Source: Actinomadura spongiicola | GTDB lineage: Bacteria > Actinomycetota > Actinomycetes > Streptosporangiales > Streptosporangiaceae | Length of the DNA: 64,000 bases | Assembly: GCF_003432485.1 (NCBI RefSeq) | Contig: NZ_QVNQ01000002.1 | Span: forward strand, 310,001 to 374,000 | Direction of reading: 5' to 3' | Shown: one piece after another, positions 27,283 through 37,450 of the stretch | Numbering within the stretch: position 1 is the stretch's first letter | Layout: every line of letters begins with the position of its first letter | The notes under the pieces: generated by a model | Database searches by the model: none | Told to the model about the DNA's origin: nothing | What the model saw: the letters and a program-made list of their open reading frames with translations, nothing else | Program-made: the position numbers and the translations under genes

Positions 27283-28193
27283 TCCTCGTAGAGGGGGACG
27301 TGGGCCTCGTCCATGACGCGGCCGTCCTCCTCGGGAAGCAGGTCGAGGAGGCTGCGGACGTCCCAGTACGGGTCGTGCGGGTAGCCGCCGGAGACCTGGT
27401 CGAACGTGGCGAGGAAATGGTCGGCGACGGACGGCCCGTAGCGGAGCGCGAGACCGCGGCGCATCCGGGCGATGTCGATCGCGACCGGACCGGACGAGGC
27501 GTCCGACCAGTCGACGACGCCGGTGAGCTTCCCGAAGGACCACAGCGTGTTGTCGGCGTGGTAGTCGCGGTGGACGAACCGGACCGGCGCCTCCGGGGCG
27601 GGACGCGCGGCGACCTCGTAGGCGCGTTCCCACAGCCCGGGCCGCAGCGCGTGCCGGGGCGGAAGCCGCACTTCGAGCCGGTTGTGCGGCACGTACGGCG
27701 GCATCGTGGACGCCCCGTTCAACGCGTGCACCGGCAGCAGCGCCGCCGCGAGCTGGATCAGGTACTCGGGCAGGTCGTCCGGGGACGGGCGGGGCGGATG
27801 GCCGCCGAGCCGGGTGATGAGCAGGGCCGGGACGTCGCAGTAGGCGCCGGCGGGATCGGCGGCGACGAGCGCCGGGGTGGGGATCTCGCAGCCGGCGAGC
27901 AGGGCGAGCGCGGCGATCTCACGCTCCGGAGAGAACTCGCTGCCGTGCGGACGACGCGCGGACACCGGCTCCCGATACGTCCAGCGGCGCAGCACCAGAC
28001 GATGCGCGCTGCCGGAGCGGCTCTCGACGAGGAGAGCGTGGTTGGCGTGGGCGGAGCCGCCCGCGAGCGGCCGCACCATGCGGACCTCGGCGCCCTTGCC
28101 GAGACACTCCTCGACCCAGCGCAGGGTGGTGGGGTCGGGTTCGGCGGCGCCGGTCGACAGGCAGGGAGCCGGTGTGCGAGTCACCTGATCCAT
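27252..28193 (-). CDS. aminoglycoside phosphotransferase (APH) family kinase
   Basis: This 313-residue protein has the APH/choline-kinase fold. A nucleotide-binding lobe has RPLAGGSAHANHALLV, the catalytic loop is VHRDYHADNTLW, and the metal motif GVVDWSDASSGPVAIDIA follows. Proteins of this type phosphorylate varied small molecules; a resistance role cannot be claimed. The start is ATG at 28193. It is convergent with the response-regulator gene and overlaps it by 31 bases. Confidence 0.88.
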   Translation of the reverse strand: MDQVTRTPAPCLSTGAAEPDPTTLRWVEECLGKGAEVRMVRPLAGGSAHANHALLVESRSGSAHRLVLRRWTYREPVSARRPHGSEFSPEREIAALALLAGCEIPTPALVAADPAGAYCDVPALLITRLGGHPPRPSPDDLPEYLIQLAAALLPVHALNGASTMPPYVPHNRLEVRLPPRHALRPGLWERAYEVAARPAPEAPVRFVHRDYHADNTLWSFGKLTGVVDWSDASSGPVAIDIARMRRGLALRYGPSVADHFLATFDQVSGGYPHDPYWDVRSLLDLLPEEDGRVMDEAHVPLYEDYLSRLLPDC

Positions 28194-28416
28194 GAAAACC
28201 GATTCCGAAGGGTATTGGGAGTGATTTTGCGAAGACGGAACGTAACAAAATGCACGTCATCGCGGTGCCGTGGTGGAACACCTTCGGTCGTCACGGCGCT
28301 TTGCCGGACATACCTCGCGGATCCCGTGGGGTATCCGAACACCGCCGGAGCGGCTCGGGCGGGGCCGTCCACCCCCGCCCGAAATCCGCTCCGGTCGTCG
28401 CGCGTGGTCGCGCCGG

Positions 28417-30066
28417 TCAGTCCTTGGTCTCGCGGCGGGGGCGCAGCAGCGCCTCGGCGAGGGCGAGCATCGTCTCCTCCAGCGTGGACAGCCGTTTCAA
28501 CACGTCCTCGTGCACGGCGTTGACCTGCTTCGAGACGTCGTCGTGGACGCCGTCGACCTTCTTGCCGACCTCGTCCTCGACATGCGAGAACCGCTTGGCG
28601 ACCTCGGCCTGCGCGGCGTCGGCGCGGCGTGCGGCCTCGTCCTGGAGACCCTCGACGCGCCGGGCGAACTCGTCGTGGACGCCGCCGACCTGCCGCGCGA
28701 CGTCCTCCTGGATGGTGCCGACCTGCTTGACCACGTCCTCGTGGATGGTGCCGACCTGCCGGGTGACGTCGCTGTGGATGTCGCCGATCCGCTTGCCGAC
28801 GTCGTGGTGGACGCCGTTGACCTGCCGCGCCACCTCGGTGTGGACGGACTCGACCTGCTTGGTGACGTCCGCGTGCACCGACTCGACCCGGCGGGACACG
28901 AGGTCGACCTGCGCGGTGAACTCCTCCAGCGCCCCGTCGACCCGCTTGGCGACCTCCTCGTGGATGCCCTCGATGCGCTTGCGGACGTCGTCGTGCACGT
29001 CCTCGAAACGGCGGGAGAACTCGTCCATGCGCCGGGCGACGTCGCTGTAGGCCGTCTCGGCGATCCGCGACATGGTCGCCTTGACCTCGTCGCGGTCGGG
29101 GCGGGCGCGCAGCTCCTCGATCAGCGGGTCGACGGCGTCGGCGAGGTGCTTCTCCAGCGCGTCGAACCGGTCGCTGTGGTCGGCGGGCGGGCGCTGCGCC
29201 AGCTCGCCCAGCAGCCGGTGCACCTCCGCCATCTCCAGCGTGGCGGGGAGCCGGGTGATCCGCTCGCCGACGCCGTCGATCCGGCCGTCGATGCCCTCGA
29301 ACCTGCCGTCCAGGCCGTCCAGCTTGCCGGACAGGCCCTCCAGGCGCCCGTCGACGCCGTCGAGGCGTCCGTCCAGGCCGTCGAGCCGCCCGCCGACGCC
29401 CTCGACCCTGCCGTTGACGGCCTCCAGGCCCTGCTCCATCCGCTCGGCCATCTCGCCGAGCGCCTGGTCGACCCGCGCCGTGACGCCGTTGATCGAGTGT
29501 TCGAGGCGCTCGGACCGGTGGCCGAGTTCCGCCAGCGACTTGTCGAGCCGGTTGAACCGGACGGACGCGGCCTCCATGCTGCCCTGCAGCTTGTCGAGCC
29601 GCTTGGTCATCTCGTCCATGCGCTGCGACGCCTGCTGGGTGGCGTCGGTGATGTGCTGCGCGGAGTCGATGACGGCCTGGATGCGGGACAGGCCCTCGTC
29701 GACGTTCTCGGCGACGACGCCGACGTCGGCCCACAGCGCGGGGAGCTCGGCGACGGGCTTGACCCGCTCGCCGAACGCCTCCAGATGCTCGGCGAGGCCC
29801 TCGGCCCACTCCGGGGGCTTGCCCGCCAGCTCGTCGACCTGCCCGCGGACGCCGTCGAGCTGTCCGGTCAGCCCGCTCAGCTCCCGCTCGCGGACCTCGC
29901 GCAGGAGCCACTCCATGCCTTCGAGCCGCTGGCGAATCTCGTCGAGGACCTGACCCTGTGAGCGCTGTTCATAGACGTGGTCCTGCGCCGCACGGGCGAG
30001 CAACTCCCGCATCCGATCCGAGACCGGTTGACCCCCCGTCTGCAGGAAGTTGTGATTCGTTTCCAC
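28417..30066 (-). CDS. 549-residue repeat protein, heptad plus hendecad amphipathic helix
   Basis: I do not recognise a named family. Residues 1-60 are a mixed helical head. Residues 217-272 are eight near-perfect seven-residue units of the type RLDGLDG. Residues 339-539 are built from eleven-residue units such as VHADVTKQVES, VHTEVARQVNG and IHEDVVKQVGT. They are interrupted twice by a seven-residue unit (FSRRFED, VSRRVES) inside a 40-residue higher-order repeat. The protein is very polar with no signal or transmembrane segment. Hendecads favour right-handed coiled coils or long amphipathic helices lying on membranes. The start is GTG at 30066 because AAGGAG lies six bases upstream. It is a single-gene unit. 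Confidence 0.85.
   Translation of the reverse strand: METNHNFLQTGGQPVSDRMRELLARAAQDHVYEQRSQGQVLDEIRQRLEGMEWLLREVRERELSGLTGQLDGVRGQVDELAGKPPEWAEGLAEHLEAFGERVKPVAELPALWADVGVVAENVDEGLSRIQAVIDSAQHITDATQQASQRMDEMTKRLDKLQGSMEAASVRFNRLDKSLAELGHRSERLEHSINGVTARVDQALGEMAERMEQGLEAVNGRVEGVGGRLDGLDGRLDGVDGRLEGLSGKLDGLDGRFEGIDGRIDGVGERITRLPATLEMAEVHRLLGELAQRPPADHSDRFDALEKHLADAVDPLIEELRARPDRDEVKATMSRIAETAYSDVARRMDEFSRRFEDVHDDVRKRIEGIHEEVAKRVDGALEEFTAQVDLVSRRVESVHADVTKQVESVHTEVARQVNGVHHDVGKRIGDIHSDVTRQVGTIHEDVVKQVGTIQEDVARQVGGVHDEFARRVEGLQDEAARRADAAQAEVAKRFSHVEDEVGKKVDGVHDDVSKQVNAVHEDVLKRLSTLEETMLALAEALLRPRRETKD
28450..29052 (-). repeat. tandem 33-base units encoding 11-residue repeats
   Basis: About sixteen units of 33 bases encode eleven-residue repeats with the core (V/I)H-(D/E)V-(K/R)(Q/R)V; the typical order is hydrophobic-His-x-Asp-Val. 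Two 21-base inserts mark a duplicated 120-base block (residues 339-378 and 379-418). Units differ at many silent positions, so the array is old and maintained at protein level. Confidence 0.85.
29251..29418 (-). repeat. tandem 21-base units encoding 7-residue repeats
   Basis: Eight consecutive units encode heptads of the form V/L-D-G-R-L-D-G (residues 217-272). Glycine at two positions of each heptad is unusual for a tight coiled coil and recalls phage-fibre and flexible stalk repeats. Confidence 0.8.
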
Positions 30067-30723
30067 CCGATGCTCCTTCGTGTGCCGGCGCGACGAAATG
30101 ACGCACGGCAATGAATCTCTGGAGTGGCCACTGTAGTGCGTGTAGGCGGTCGCTATAACGGGTAGTAGGGAACATTGTGAGTTCTGTGTAATGTGCCTGT
30201 TACCCGGCTGGGGCGAAGAGTCGTGGTTTCCCGTTGATATGGCATTTTCCTGCTTTGCGGCTATCGGTGTGATCGTGAAAGTGGCCGGGGTGCGGGGTCG
30301 CCGGACCGGGGGAGGAGGGTGCCGGCCTGCCCGTACATCTCGTCCGAGATCGGTCGTTGCCGGGCGGTGGAGCGCCACGGACGGCCGGACACGCGCAGCC
30401 GTGATGTGATGCCGCGCGGCGGAGATCGGGCCGATTCGATGTCGCTCTGGGCCGTGCCGAAGGCCCCGCGGGGAACCCGGCGCGAAGATTTTCGCGGTGC
30501 CGATCGGGCCGGGCGCATTGGTGGTGCGGGCCGCCGCCTTGCCCGACGCTCCCGAACCCTGGTGAACCCGATGCCGCAAAACGCCGATGATTTGCCCGAA
30601 CCTGACGCGTCGCCCGGCTCTTCTTGGCCCTGCCGGGGCACCGGGAAGATCTTTGGAATTGATCGCCGTCCGGCCATCCGATTTCGGGCGGATTTCCGTG
30701 CGCGGGCTCGCGCCGGGCTCCTG
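30067..30723. other. gene-free stretch upstream of the repeat protein
   Basis: No credible gene is seen here; the open frames lack family features and Shine-Dalgarno sites. The part nearest the repeat-protein gene (about 30100-30290) is relatively AT-rich and presumably carries its promoter on the minus strand. The remainder is ordinary GC-rich sequence between two genes transcribed leftward. Confidence 0.5.
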
Positions 30724-31941
30724 TCAGGCGACGGGACGGGTCAGAAGGGCGACGGGGTCGCGACCCACCCGGGTCACCACCAGCGTCAGCGCCGCCGCGC
30801 CCCGCCGGGACGCACGGCCACCGGTGAAACCGAGGTCGCGGCGGAGGCGTTCGACGTCCACCGCCGAACCGCGCTTCTTCACGGTGAGCACCCCGACCCC
30901 GCGCCGCCGCAGTTCCGCGCGCAGCCGCTTGACCGAGAACGGAAGCACGTCCTCGATCTCGTACGCGGACGCGAACGGTGTGGGACGAAGCCGGTCAGAG
31001 GTGACATACGCGATGCGCGGGTCCGCGAGCCCGCCGCCGACCGACTCCGCGACCTCACCGACCAGATGGGCGCGGATCACGGCTCCGTCGGGCTCGTACA
31101 GGTAGCGGCCCCACGCGCGCACGTCCGGCTCGTCCAGGCCCTGCGGGGTCAGCGTCCACACCTGTGGATCGGTGTCGGACGACAGCAGGGTGGCCCGTCG
31201 GCCCACGTCTCCGGCCAGCTCGCCGAGCCACAGGGCCGCCTCCTTGACGTCACCACCTACCGAGACCCATTCCGCCTCGGCGCCCTCCGGGACGGCCTCG
31301 TGCGGGATGCCGGGCGCGACCTTCACGCAGGCGGCCGGCACTCGACCCGCCATGTCCAGGACGACGTCCAGCGGCGGTTCATACGAACGCGGATCGAACA
31401 CCCGGCCACGCGCGGTGCGTCGCCCAGGATCGGCGAAAACGGCATCAAAGGGATTCGGCTCCTCCCCGGTCGCGTCACCCACACGCACTATGGCGAGATC
31501 GTCCAGCCCCAGCGCGGACACGTTCGCCCGCGCCACCTCGGCCGTCAACGGGTCGAGTTCCACGCCTTCCCCCGGCAGCCCCGCGCGAGCCCGCGCGACC
31601 AGGTCGGCTCCGATGCCGCAGCCGAGCTCCAGCACACGTGCTCCGGGCAGCCGCTCCGCGAACCGTCGTGCCCGATGCGCCGCCACGCTCGCCCGCGTCG
31701 ACTGTTCGAGGCCCGCCTGGGTGAAGTACATGCGGGCGGCGTCGTCCCCGAACTTCGCCCGCGCCCGCTCGCGCAACCGCACCTGCGTGAGGGCGGCGGC
31801 GACGAGCGCGGGGTCGTGCCGTTCGCGCAAACGGGACGCCGCCGTCAACAGCGCCTTCTCGCTCACGTCCAGATTCGCCGCCTCACGGAGAAGCGCCTGG
31901 CCGGACGGGCCGCGCAAAGCCCGGAATGACACGATGTCCAT
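30724..31941 (-). CDS. class I SAM-dependent methyltransferase with THUMP-like C-terminal domain
   Basis: This is a 405-residue protein. After a helical N-terminal region comes a Rossmann methyltransferase core: VLELGCGIGADLVARARAG (SAM motif I), the acidic GVELDPLTAEVARAN, and an FADPGRRTARGR motif in the position of the catalytic (D/N)PP loop. The C-terminal third (YEIEDVLPFSVKRLRAELRRRG onward) corresponds to the THUMP-like domain found in actinobacterial relatives. An RNA substrate is suggested by that domain but is not proven. The start is ATG at 31941. It is divergent from groES. Confidence 0.87.
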   Translation of the reverse strand: MDIVSFRALRGPSGQALLREAANLDVSEKALLTAASRLRERHDPALVAAALTQVRLRERARAKFGDDAARMYFTQAGLEQSTRASVAAHRARRFAERLPGARVLELGCGIGADLVARARAGLPGEGVELDPLTAEVARANVSALGLDDLAIVRVGDATGEEPNPFDAVFADPGRRTARGRVFDPRSYEPPLDVVLDMAGRVPAACVKVAPGIPHEAVPEGAEAEWVSVGGDVKEAALWLGELAGDVGRRATLLSSDTDPQVWTLTPQGLDEPDVRAWGRYLYEPDGAVIRAHLVGEVAESVGGGLADPRIAYVTSDRLRPTPFASAYEIEDVLPFSVKRLRAELRRRGVGVLTVKKRGSAVDVERLRRDLGFTGGRASRRGAAALTLVVTRVGRDPVALLTRPVA

Positions 31942-32003
31942 GGAGGGAAGTTAGCCGCCGGTGAATGGCAGGAGGCGGCCGCGGGGCGCTCCCCGTGTCC
32001 GTG

Positions 32004-32032
32004 TTGACTGCTTACCGGGCACGGCATAGTCT
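32004..32032 (+). promoter_or_regulatory. groESL promoter
   Basis: TTGACT (32004-32009) and TAGTCT (32027-32032) are separated by 17 bases, a good vegetative promoter. The predicted start near 32039 falls at the edge of the CIRCE element, so repressor binding would block initiation directly. Confidence 0.7.
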
Positions 32033-32039
32033 CCATGAC

Positions 32040-32064
32040 TGGCACTCTCGTATGGAGAGTGCCA
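32040..32064. promoter_or_regulatory. CIRCE operator for HrcA
   Basis: TGGCACTC (32040-32047), nine bases, then GAGTGCCA (32057-32064) make a perfect inverted repeat. This closely matches the CIRCE consensus TTAGCACTC-N9-GAGTGCTAA. HrcA repression of groESL is well established for this element in actinobacteria and firmicutes. Confidence 0.95.
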
Positions 32065-32189
32065 ACACAAGCGACGAAGGTCGGTCTGGCACCCGCGACG
32101 GCAGGCCGGTCCAGGGTCGCCTCTTCTGCCACATGTGCTGGCCGGCCCGCCGTGGCCGGCCGAGGACCAATCGAAGGGGAGGTCAGATC

Positions 32190-32498
32190 GTGACGACCGC
32201 CACCAAGGTTGTTCTCAAGCCGCTCGAGGACCGTATCGTCGTCCAGCCGCTTGAGGCCGAGACCACCACCGCGTCGGGCCTGGTCATTCCGGACACCGCG
32301 AAGGAGAAGCCCCAGGAGGGCACCGTCATCGCGGTCGGCCCGGGCCGCGTCGACGACAAGGGCGAGCGCGTCCCGGTCGACGTGAAGGTCGGCGAGGTCG
32401 TGCTCTACAGCAAGTACGGGGGCACCGAGGTCAAGTACAACAACGAGGAGTACCTCGTCCTCTCCGCCCGCGACGTGCTGGCCGTCATCGAGAAGTAA
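32190..32498 (+). CDS. groES: co-chaperonin GroES
   Basis: This 102-residue lid subunit of the GroEL folding chamber is a cytosolic heat-shock protein. The family pattern is complete: [16 protein letters not shown], the mobile loop [20 protein letters not shown], and [13 protein letters not shown]. The GTG at 32190 is chosen because GGGGAGG sits at proper spacing and the N-terminus is standard; a longer reading would run through the CIRCE leader. It is followed after 87 bases by groEL in one operon under CIRCE control. Confidence 0.97.
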   Translation: MTTATKVVLKPLEDRIVVQPLEAETTTASGLVIPDTAKEKPQEGTVIAVGPGRVDDKGERVPVDVKVGEVVLYSKYGGTEVKYNNEEYLVLSARDVLAVIEK

Positions 32499-32570
32499 TC
32501 ACCGAGAACGTGATGCACCCGCCCCGGTCGGCGCCGCCTTCGGCGGGCCGATCCGGGGCGAATCGCGTGA

Positions 32571-34214
<1,644 letters not shown>

Positions 34215-34221
34215 GACCGTC

Positions 34222-34291
34222 CGCCGGACGGGCGCGCGGCTCGTCCCGTCCGGCGATCGTCGGTAGACCCCCGTCCACCCGGACGGGGGTC
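34222..34291 (+). terminator. tandem terminators after groEL
   Basis: Two perfect 11-base stems follow the groEL stop: CGCCGGACGGG (34222-34232) / CCCGTCCGGCG (34245-34255), then GACCCCCGTCC (34266-34276) / GGACGGGGGTC (34281-34291) with a four-base loop. Confidence 0.75.
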
Positions 34292-34526
34292 TCGCCTATC
34301 TATGTAGGAATTACCTATTAACTAGCTCCTTGAGCTATTTCAGGTCGTCCGTCCGGTACATCCGGCTTGCAAAATCCGAGACTCTCAGTAGTTTTTCGAT
34401 GTCCGTACGTAGTATTCCCAGGTTTGCTCCAGCACTGTGACCATTCCGTTGTCAATGGCGGTGGAGACACGCCCGGGAGTGCTGGGCATCATGCTTGACG
34501 TGACCGAGGGATGCTACGCCGGGACC

Positions 34527-35183
34527 ATGACCGCGCGCACTGCCGAGCCCTCGGGAGGGCCCGCCCCTCCACCACCCCACGACACCGGCCGTGGGATCAG
34601 GGTTCTGCGCGCGACGAAGACGGCGGACGGAGACCTCAAGGAGCTGACGAACCTCGCCGTCCAGGGTGACCCCGGGGCCATCGAGGTGCTGATCGCCGAG
34701 GTGCGTCCCATGATCGTCCGATACTGCCGGGCCCGTCTCGGACGGGTCTCCGGGCAGTACCACATCGCCGACGACGTCGCCCAGGAGGTCTGCATCGCCG
34801 TCCTGTCGGCCCTGCCCCGCTACCGGGACATGGGCCGTCCCTTCGCGTCGTTCGTCTTCGGCATCGCCGCGCACAAGATCGCTGACGCGCTGCGCAGCGC
34901 GGTCCGCGCGGCCGTGCCGACCGAGGACCTGCCGGACGGTCCCGACGACCGTCCCGGGCCCGAGGAGACGGTGGTCCGCTACATCGAGGCCCAGCGCGCC
35001 CGCGACCTGCTGACGCGCCTTCCCGACCACCAGCGCGAGCTGGTGCTGCTGCGGGTCGTGGCGGGCCTGTCGGCCGAGGAGACCGGTAATGTACTGGGCA
35101 TGTCCGCGGGGGCGGTACGGGTCGCGCAGCACCGGGCTCTGGCCCGGCTTCGGGCGATGGCCAGAGAGGAGTCGATCGCTTGA
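34527..35183 (+). CDS. sigD: ECF-type RNA polymerase sigma factor, SigD/ShbA-like
   Basis: This 218-residue sigma factor has region 2 [14 protein letters not shown]...[21 protein letters not shown] followed by [19 protein letters not shown]. Region 4 is [39 protein letters not shown]. These closely resemble mycobacterial SigD in sequence and location (after groEL, before an rsdA homologue and guaB). ATG 34527 is tentative; in-frame starts at 34437 and 34491 are possible and no strong ribosome site decides. The TGA stop overlaps the next TTG start, so sigma and anti-sigma are coupled. An AT-rich gap upstream (34292-34436) should hold its promoter. Confidence 0.88.
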   Translation: MTARTAEPSGGPAPPPPHDTGRGIRVLRATKTADGDLKELTNLAVQGDPGAIEVLIAEVRPMIVRYCRARLGRVSGQYHIADDVAQEVCIAVLSALPRYRDMGRPFASFVFGIAAHKIADALRSAVRAAVPTEDLPDGPDDRPGPEETVVRYIEAQRARDLLTRLPDHQRELVLLRVVAGLSAEETGNVLGMSAGAVRVAQHRALARLRAMAREESIA

Positions 35184-36052
35184 CGGAGCGCGGCCCCTTC
35201 ACTGGCATACGGGGCGCCCCGGGTCCAACCGAGCCTTCGAACTCCGGCGATCCCCCCGCGCCGGCGAGCGGAACACGAACCGCACCCGCCGACCTCAGCG
35301 AGGTACGCCGAACGGACGCGATCATCGACTCCCTGGCGGCCCGGCGCGCTGCCGGTTCCACGGCCCGTTCCGCGACCCTCCCTGAGGGCACGGACACCGG
35401 CCGACCACGCCACACCGACGACCCCGCCGTACGCCTCCTGAGCGCCCTGATCACCGACGTGGACGACCAGGACCCCGCGCCCGAGGCGTCCCCGCCCCCG
35501 ACCCCGCCCGGCCCCGGCTCGGGTCCCCGCCGCCGCGGCCCCCGCACCATCGTCGCCCTGGGCGTGGCCGGAGCCGTCCTCGCCAGCACCGGAGTGGCGG
35601 CCGCCGGCGGCGGCGCCGTAGACCGCCCCGCCGCCTGCCCGGCCCCGACAAGCCCCGCCGCCCCACCGGCCGACGCCAAGAAGCCCCCGGCGACCGACAC
35701 CGACGCCGGCTTCCACGCCGAGGCCCCCCGCCCGCGCCTCCGCCCGGTCGCCGACACCGACCGCCCGGCCGCCCCACGCAAACCGTCCGGCCCCCGCAAG
35801 GACCGCGACCAGACCAGGACGCGCCCGAGGTACCTGTTCCCACCCGCACCCCCGGCCCACCCGCGCCCGCAGAACCCCCCAGGCATGTCCGCCTACTCCG
35901 CCCCACCCGGCGGCTACGGCACCGCCGAAGCCCCCCGCCGCCCCTACGGCGGAGACAAGTCCCCGCGTTCCCCCTCATCCGGCATCCGAAGCCACCCGAA
36001 AGAACGCACCCACCCATACCTGGACCACTGCCACCACTGCCGCAACGACTAA
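35180..36052 (+). CDS. rsdA: anti-sigma-D factor RsdA-like membrane protein
   Basis: This is a 290-residue protein. Residues about 39-96 ([19 protein letters not shown], then [17 protein letters not shown]) match the sigma-binding region of mycobacterial RsdA in pattern. One transmembrane segment follows at about 123-145. The outside part is very rich in Pro and ends with HCHHC, a possible metal site. In Mycobacterium, RsdA holds SigD inactive until cleaved. The start is TTG at 35180, with GAGGAG upstream and overlapping the sigD stop. The extracellular tail is longer and more Pro-rich than I would expect. Confidence 0.75.
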   Translation: MTERGPFTGIRGAPGPTEPSNSGDPPAPASGTRTAPADLSEVRRTDAIIDSLAARRAAGSTARSATLPEGTDTGRPRHTDDPAVRLLSALITDVDDQDPAPEASPPPTPPGPGSGPRRRGPRTIVALGVAGAVLASTGVAAAGGGAVDRPAACPAPTSPAAPPADAKKPPATDTDAGFHAEAPRPRLRPVADTDRPAAPRKPSGPRKDRDQTRTRPRYLFPPAPPAHPRPQNPPGMSAYSAPPGGYGTAEAPRRPYGGDKSPRSPSSGIRSHPKERTHPYLDHCHHCRND

Positions 36053-36670
36053 GGCGTGCTCTGTTGATTGCAGGCCCGGCCCACTGCGCTCGCCTGGCGG
36101 CTCGCTGCGTGACCGGGCCTGGGCGAACGCGGCATCGCTTCGCGATCCGCCCGGTTGCGCTCGCCTACGGCGTCGCTCCACCGGCCGGGTAACGCGTTCG
36201 GCGCGGGCTGAGGCTACGGCGAAACAAGCCCTAGCGCCCTCCCCGGCAGACAATCTTCAGGCTCTCGACCCTGACAAGTGAGTTCAACTCTCGTCGAATT
36301 TCGTATAACATGTTTGGCGTCTCTGCGTGTCTGGCCGTAATGGTGCCATCGCTCGTTGTCATGCGATTTGGACTCCAGATTCGAGGTACCTCGGCGCGTT
36401 GACATGTCATGGGCTTCTCCGGGACGCAACATCTCTTCAATGGGGCATGCCCGCGAACTCGTCTTCTGCTGGCGGCGCCTGGCGAATAACGCGGAGTATT
36501 CAACTTTTCACTGCCGCATGAGTCGGCGGTCCGTCCTGTGATTTCTAGCGCAGTGATGTTAGTTGATCTTTCATTGTTCAGCGATTACTGTCCTCCAGCA
36601 TCCGGTGGCTCATCGGGTTCATTGTTCGCGCCGTGGGCGTCGTCCGCGCGCTTCGCCTGGAGAGTGGTTG
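36053..36670. other. left junction of the accessory island, gene-free and palindrome-rich
   Basis: No credible gene is seen. The first 180 bases hold several inverted repeats (see 36071-36204). After about 36240 the sequence becomes markedly poorer in GC, with TTGACA and TATAA-like words. This change marks entry into the 36.05-52.9 kb island. Confidence 0.5.
36071..36204. repeat. palindromic element at the island's left edge
   Basis: CAGGCCCGG (36071-36079) pairs with CCGGGCCTG (36113-36121). CGAACGCG (starting 36124) pairs with CGCGTTCG (ending about 36202), with ATCGC-TTC-GCGAT nested between. Words such as GCGCTCGCCTACGGCGTCGC recall the repeat block at 1160-1311. A multi-stem interspersed repeat is likely; its function is unknown. 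Confidence 0.45.
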
Positions 36671-37450
36671 ATGAGGACTCGTCCGGTGGACAGAATTCTG
36701 ATGCGACTTGACTCGCTGTTTGACGGCGTTCACGAACCGTCGCAGGTGGTGACGGAAGTCGGGCGGCTGAGCACACAGCTGGTGCTCCAAGCCACGCTGG
36801 ACGCGGAAGTCGCACTCTATTTGGGACGTGACAGCGGCGAGCAGCGGACGGTCGGCAAGAGCGGACCGGCACCCGGCGTTCGAAGCGGTCATCGGGTCGT
36901 CATGATCAGGACCACGGCGGGCCCGGTCGAGCTCTGGTGGCCGCGACTCCGCGGCGGTGGTGGTTTCGTGTCGAGGTTGTACGGCATGCAGACCATCGAC
37001 GTCCAGCCGCTCGCTCCCCTCGTGGTCGCCGCGCACGTGAGGCGTCTGACGGCAGCCGAGGTCCAGGACGCCCTCACCCGTTCGCTCGGCACGACGCCCC
37101 TCGCGGTGTCGCCGACGACGCTTGCGCTGATCAGTGGCCGGGTCGTCCAGGAATGTGAAGCGTGGGGACGACGCCGGTTCGATGGCCGCGAGCCCGGATC
37201 AATATTCTTCGGGGCGGCGCCCTTCGCGGCTGCGGATGGTTCGGTGCTGGTGGCCGGCGGCGTGATGCGCGATGGGCGACCGACCTTCATGGCCCTGGCC
37301 CCGGGCTCGGCCGAGTCGGTGGAGGCGTGGACCACGCTGTTGGCCGATCTTGCGAGACGAGGGCTACGCGCCCCGGCCTCGTTCATGAACCCGGTCCCAT
37401 CGGCGCTGGTCACAGCGTTGGCACGTGCCTTTTTCGCCCCCGCGAGCTGA
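36671..37450 (+). CDS. IS256/Mutator-type transposase homologue lacking catalytic residues
   Basis: This 259-residue intact frame resembles the first half of IS256-family transposases. It has QATLDAEVALYLGRDSGEQ, VRTTAGPVELWWPR-like spacing, and RLTAAEVQDALTRSLGTTPLAVSPTTLALISGRVVQECEAW. The catalytic Asp expected in the FxDAI strand is Gly181 (FFGAAPF). The second Asp-Gly is Asn240-Pro241 (SFMNPVP). The protein ends soon after, without the C-terminal catalytic Glu region. It is therefore either a domesticated, DNA-binding derivative or a decaying remnant. The start ATG at 36671 has GGAGAG upstream. It lies 667 bases before the RHS gene. Confidence 0.6.
   Translation: MRTRPVDRILMRLDSLFDGVHEPSQVVTEVGRLSTQLVLQATLDAEVALYLGRDSGEQRTVGKSGPAPGVRSGHRVVMIRTTAGPVELWWPRLRGGGGFVSRLYGMQTIDVQPLAPLVVAAHVRRLTAAEVQDALTRSLGTTPLAVSPTTLALISGRVVQECEAWGRRRFDGREPGSIFFGAAPFAAADGSVLVAGGVMRDGRPTFMALAPGSAESVEAWTTLLADLARRGLRAPASFMNPVPSALVTALARAFFAPAS

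Noticed and set aside
28450..29418. Regular repeats that could suggest a CRISPR array
   Set aside because: Units are contiguous 33- and 21-base coding repeats without spacers, in frame with a good gene.
31965..32189. N-terminal extension of groES
   Set aside because: It would translate through the promoter and CIRCE. The GTG at 32190 has a proper ribosome site and standard N-terminus.
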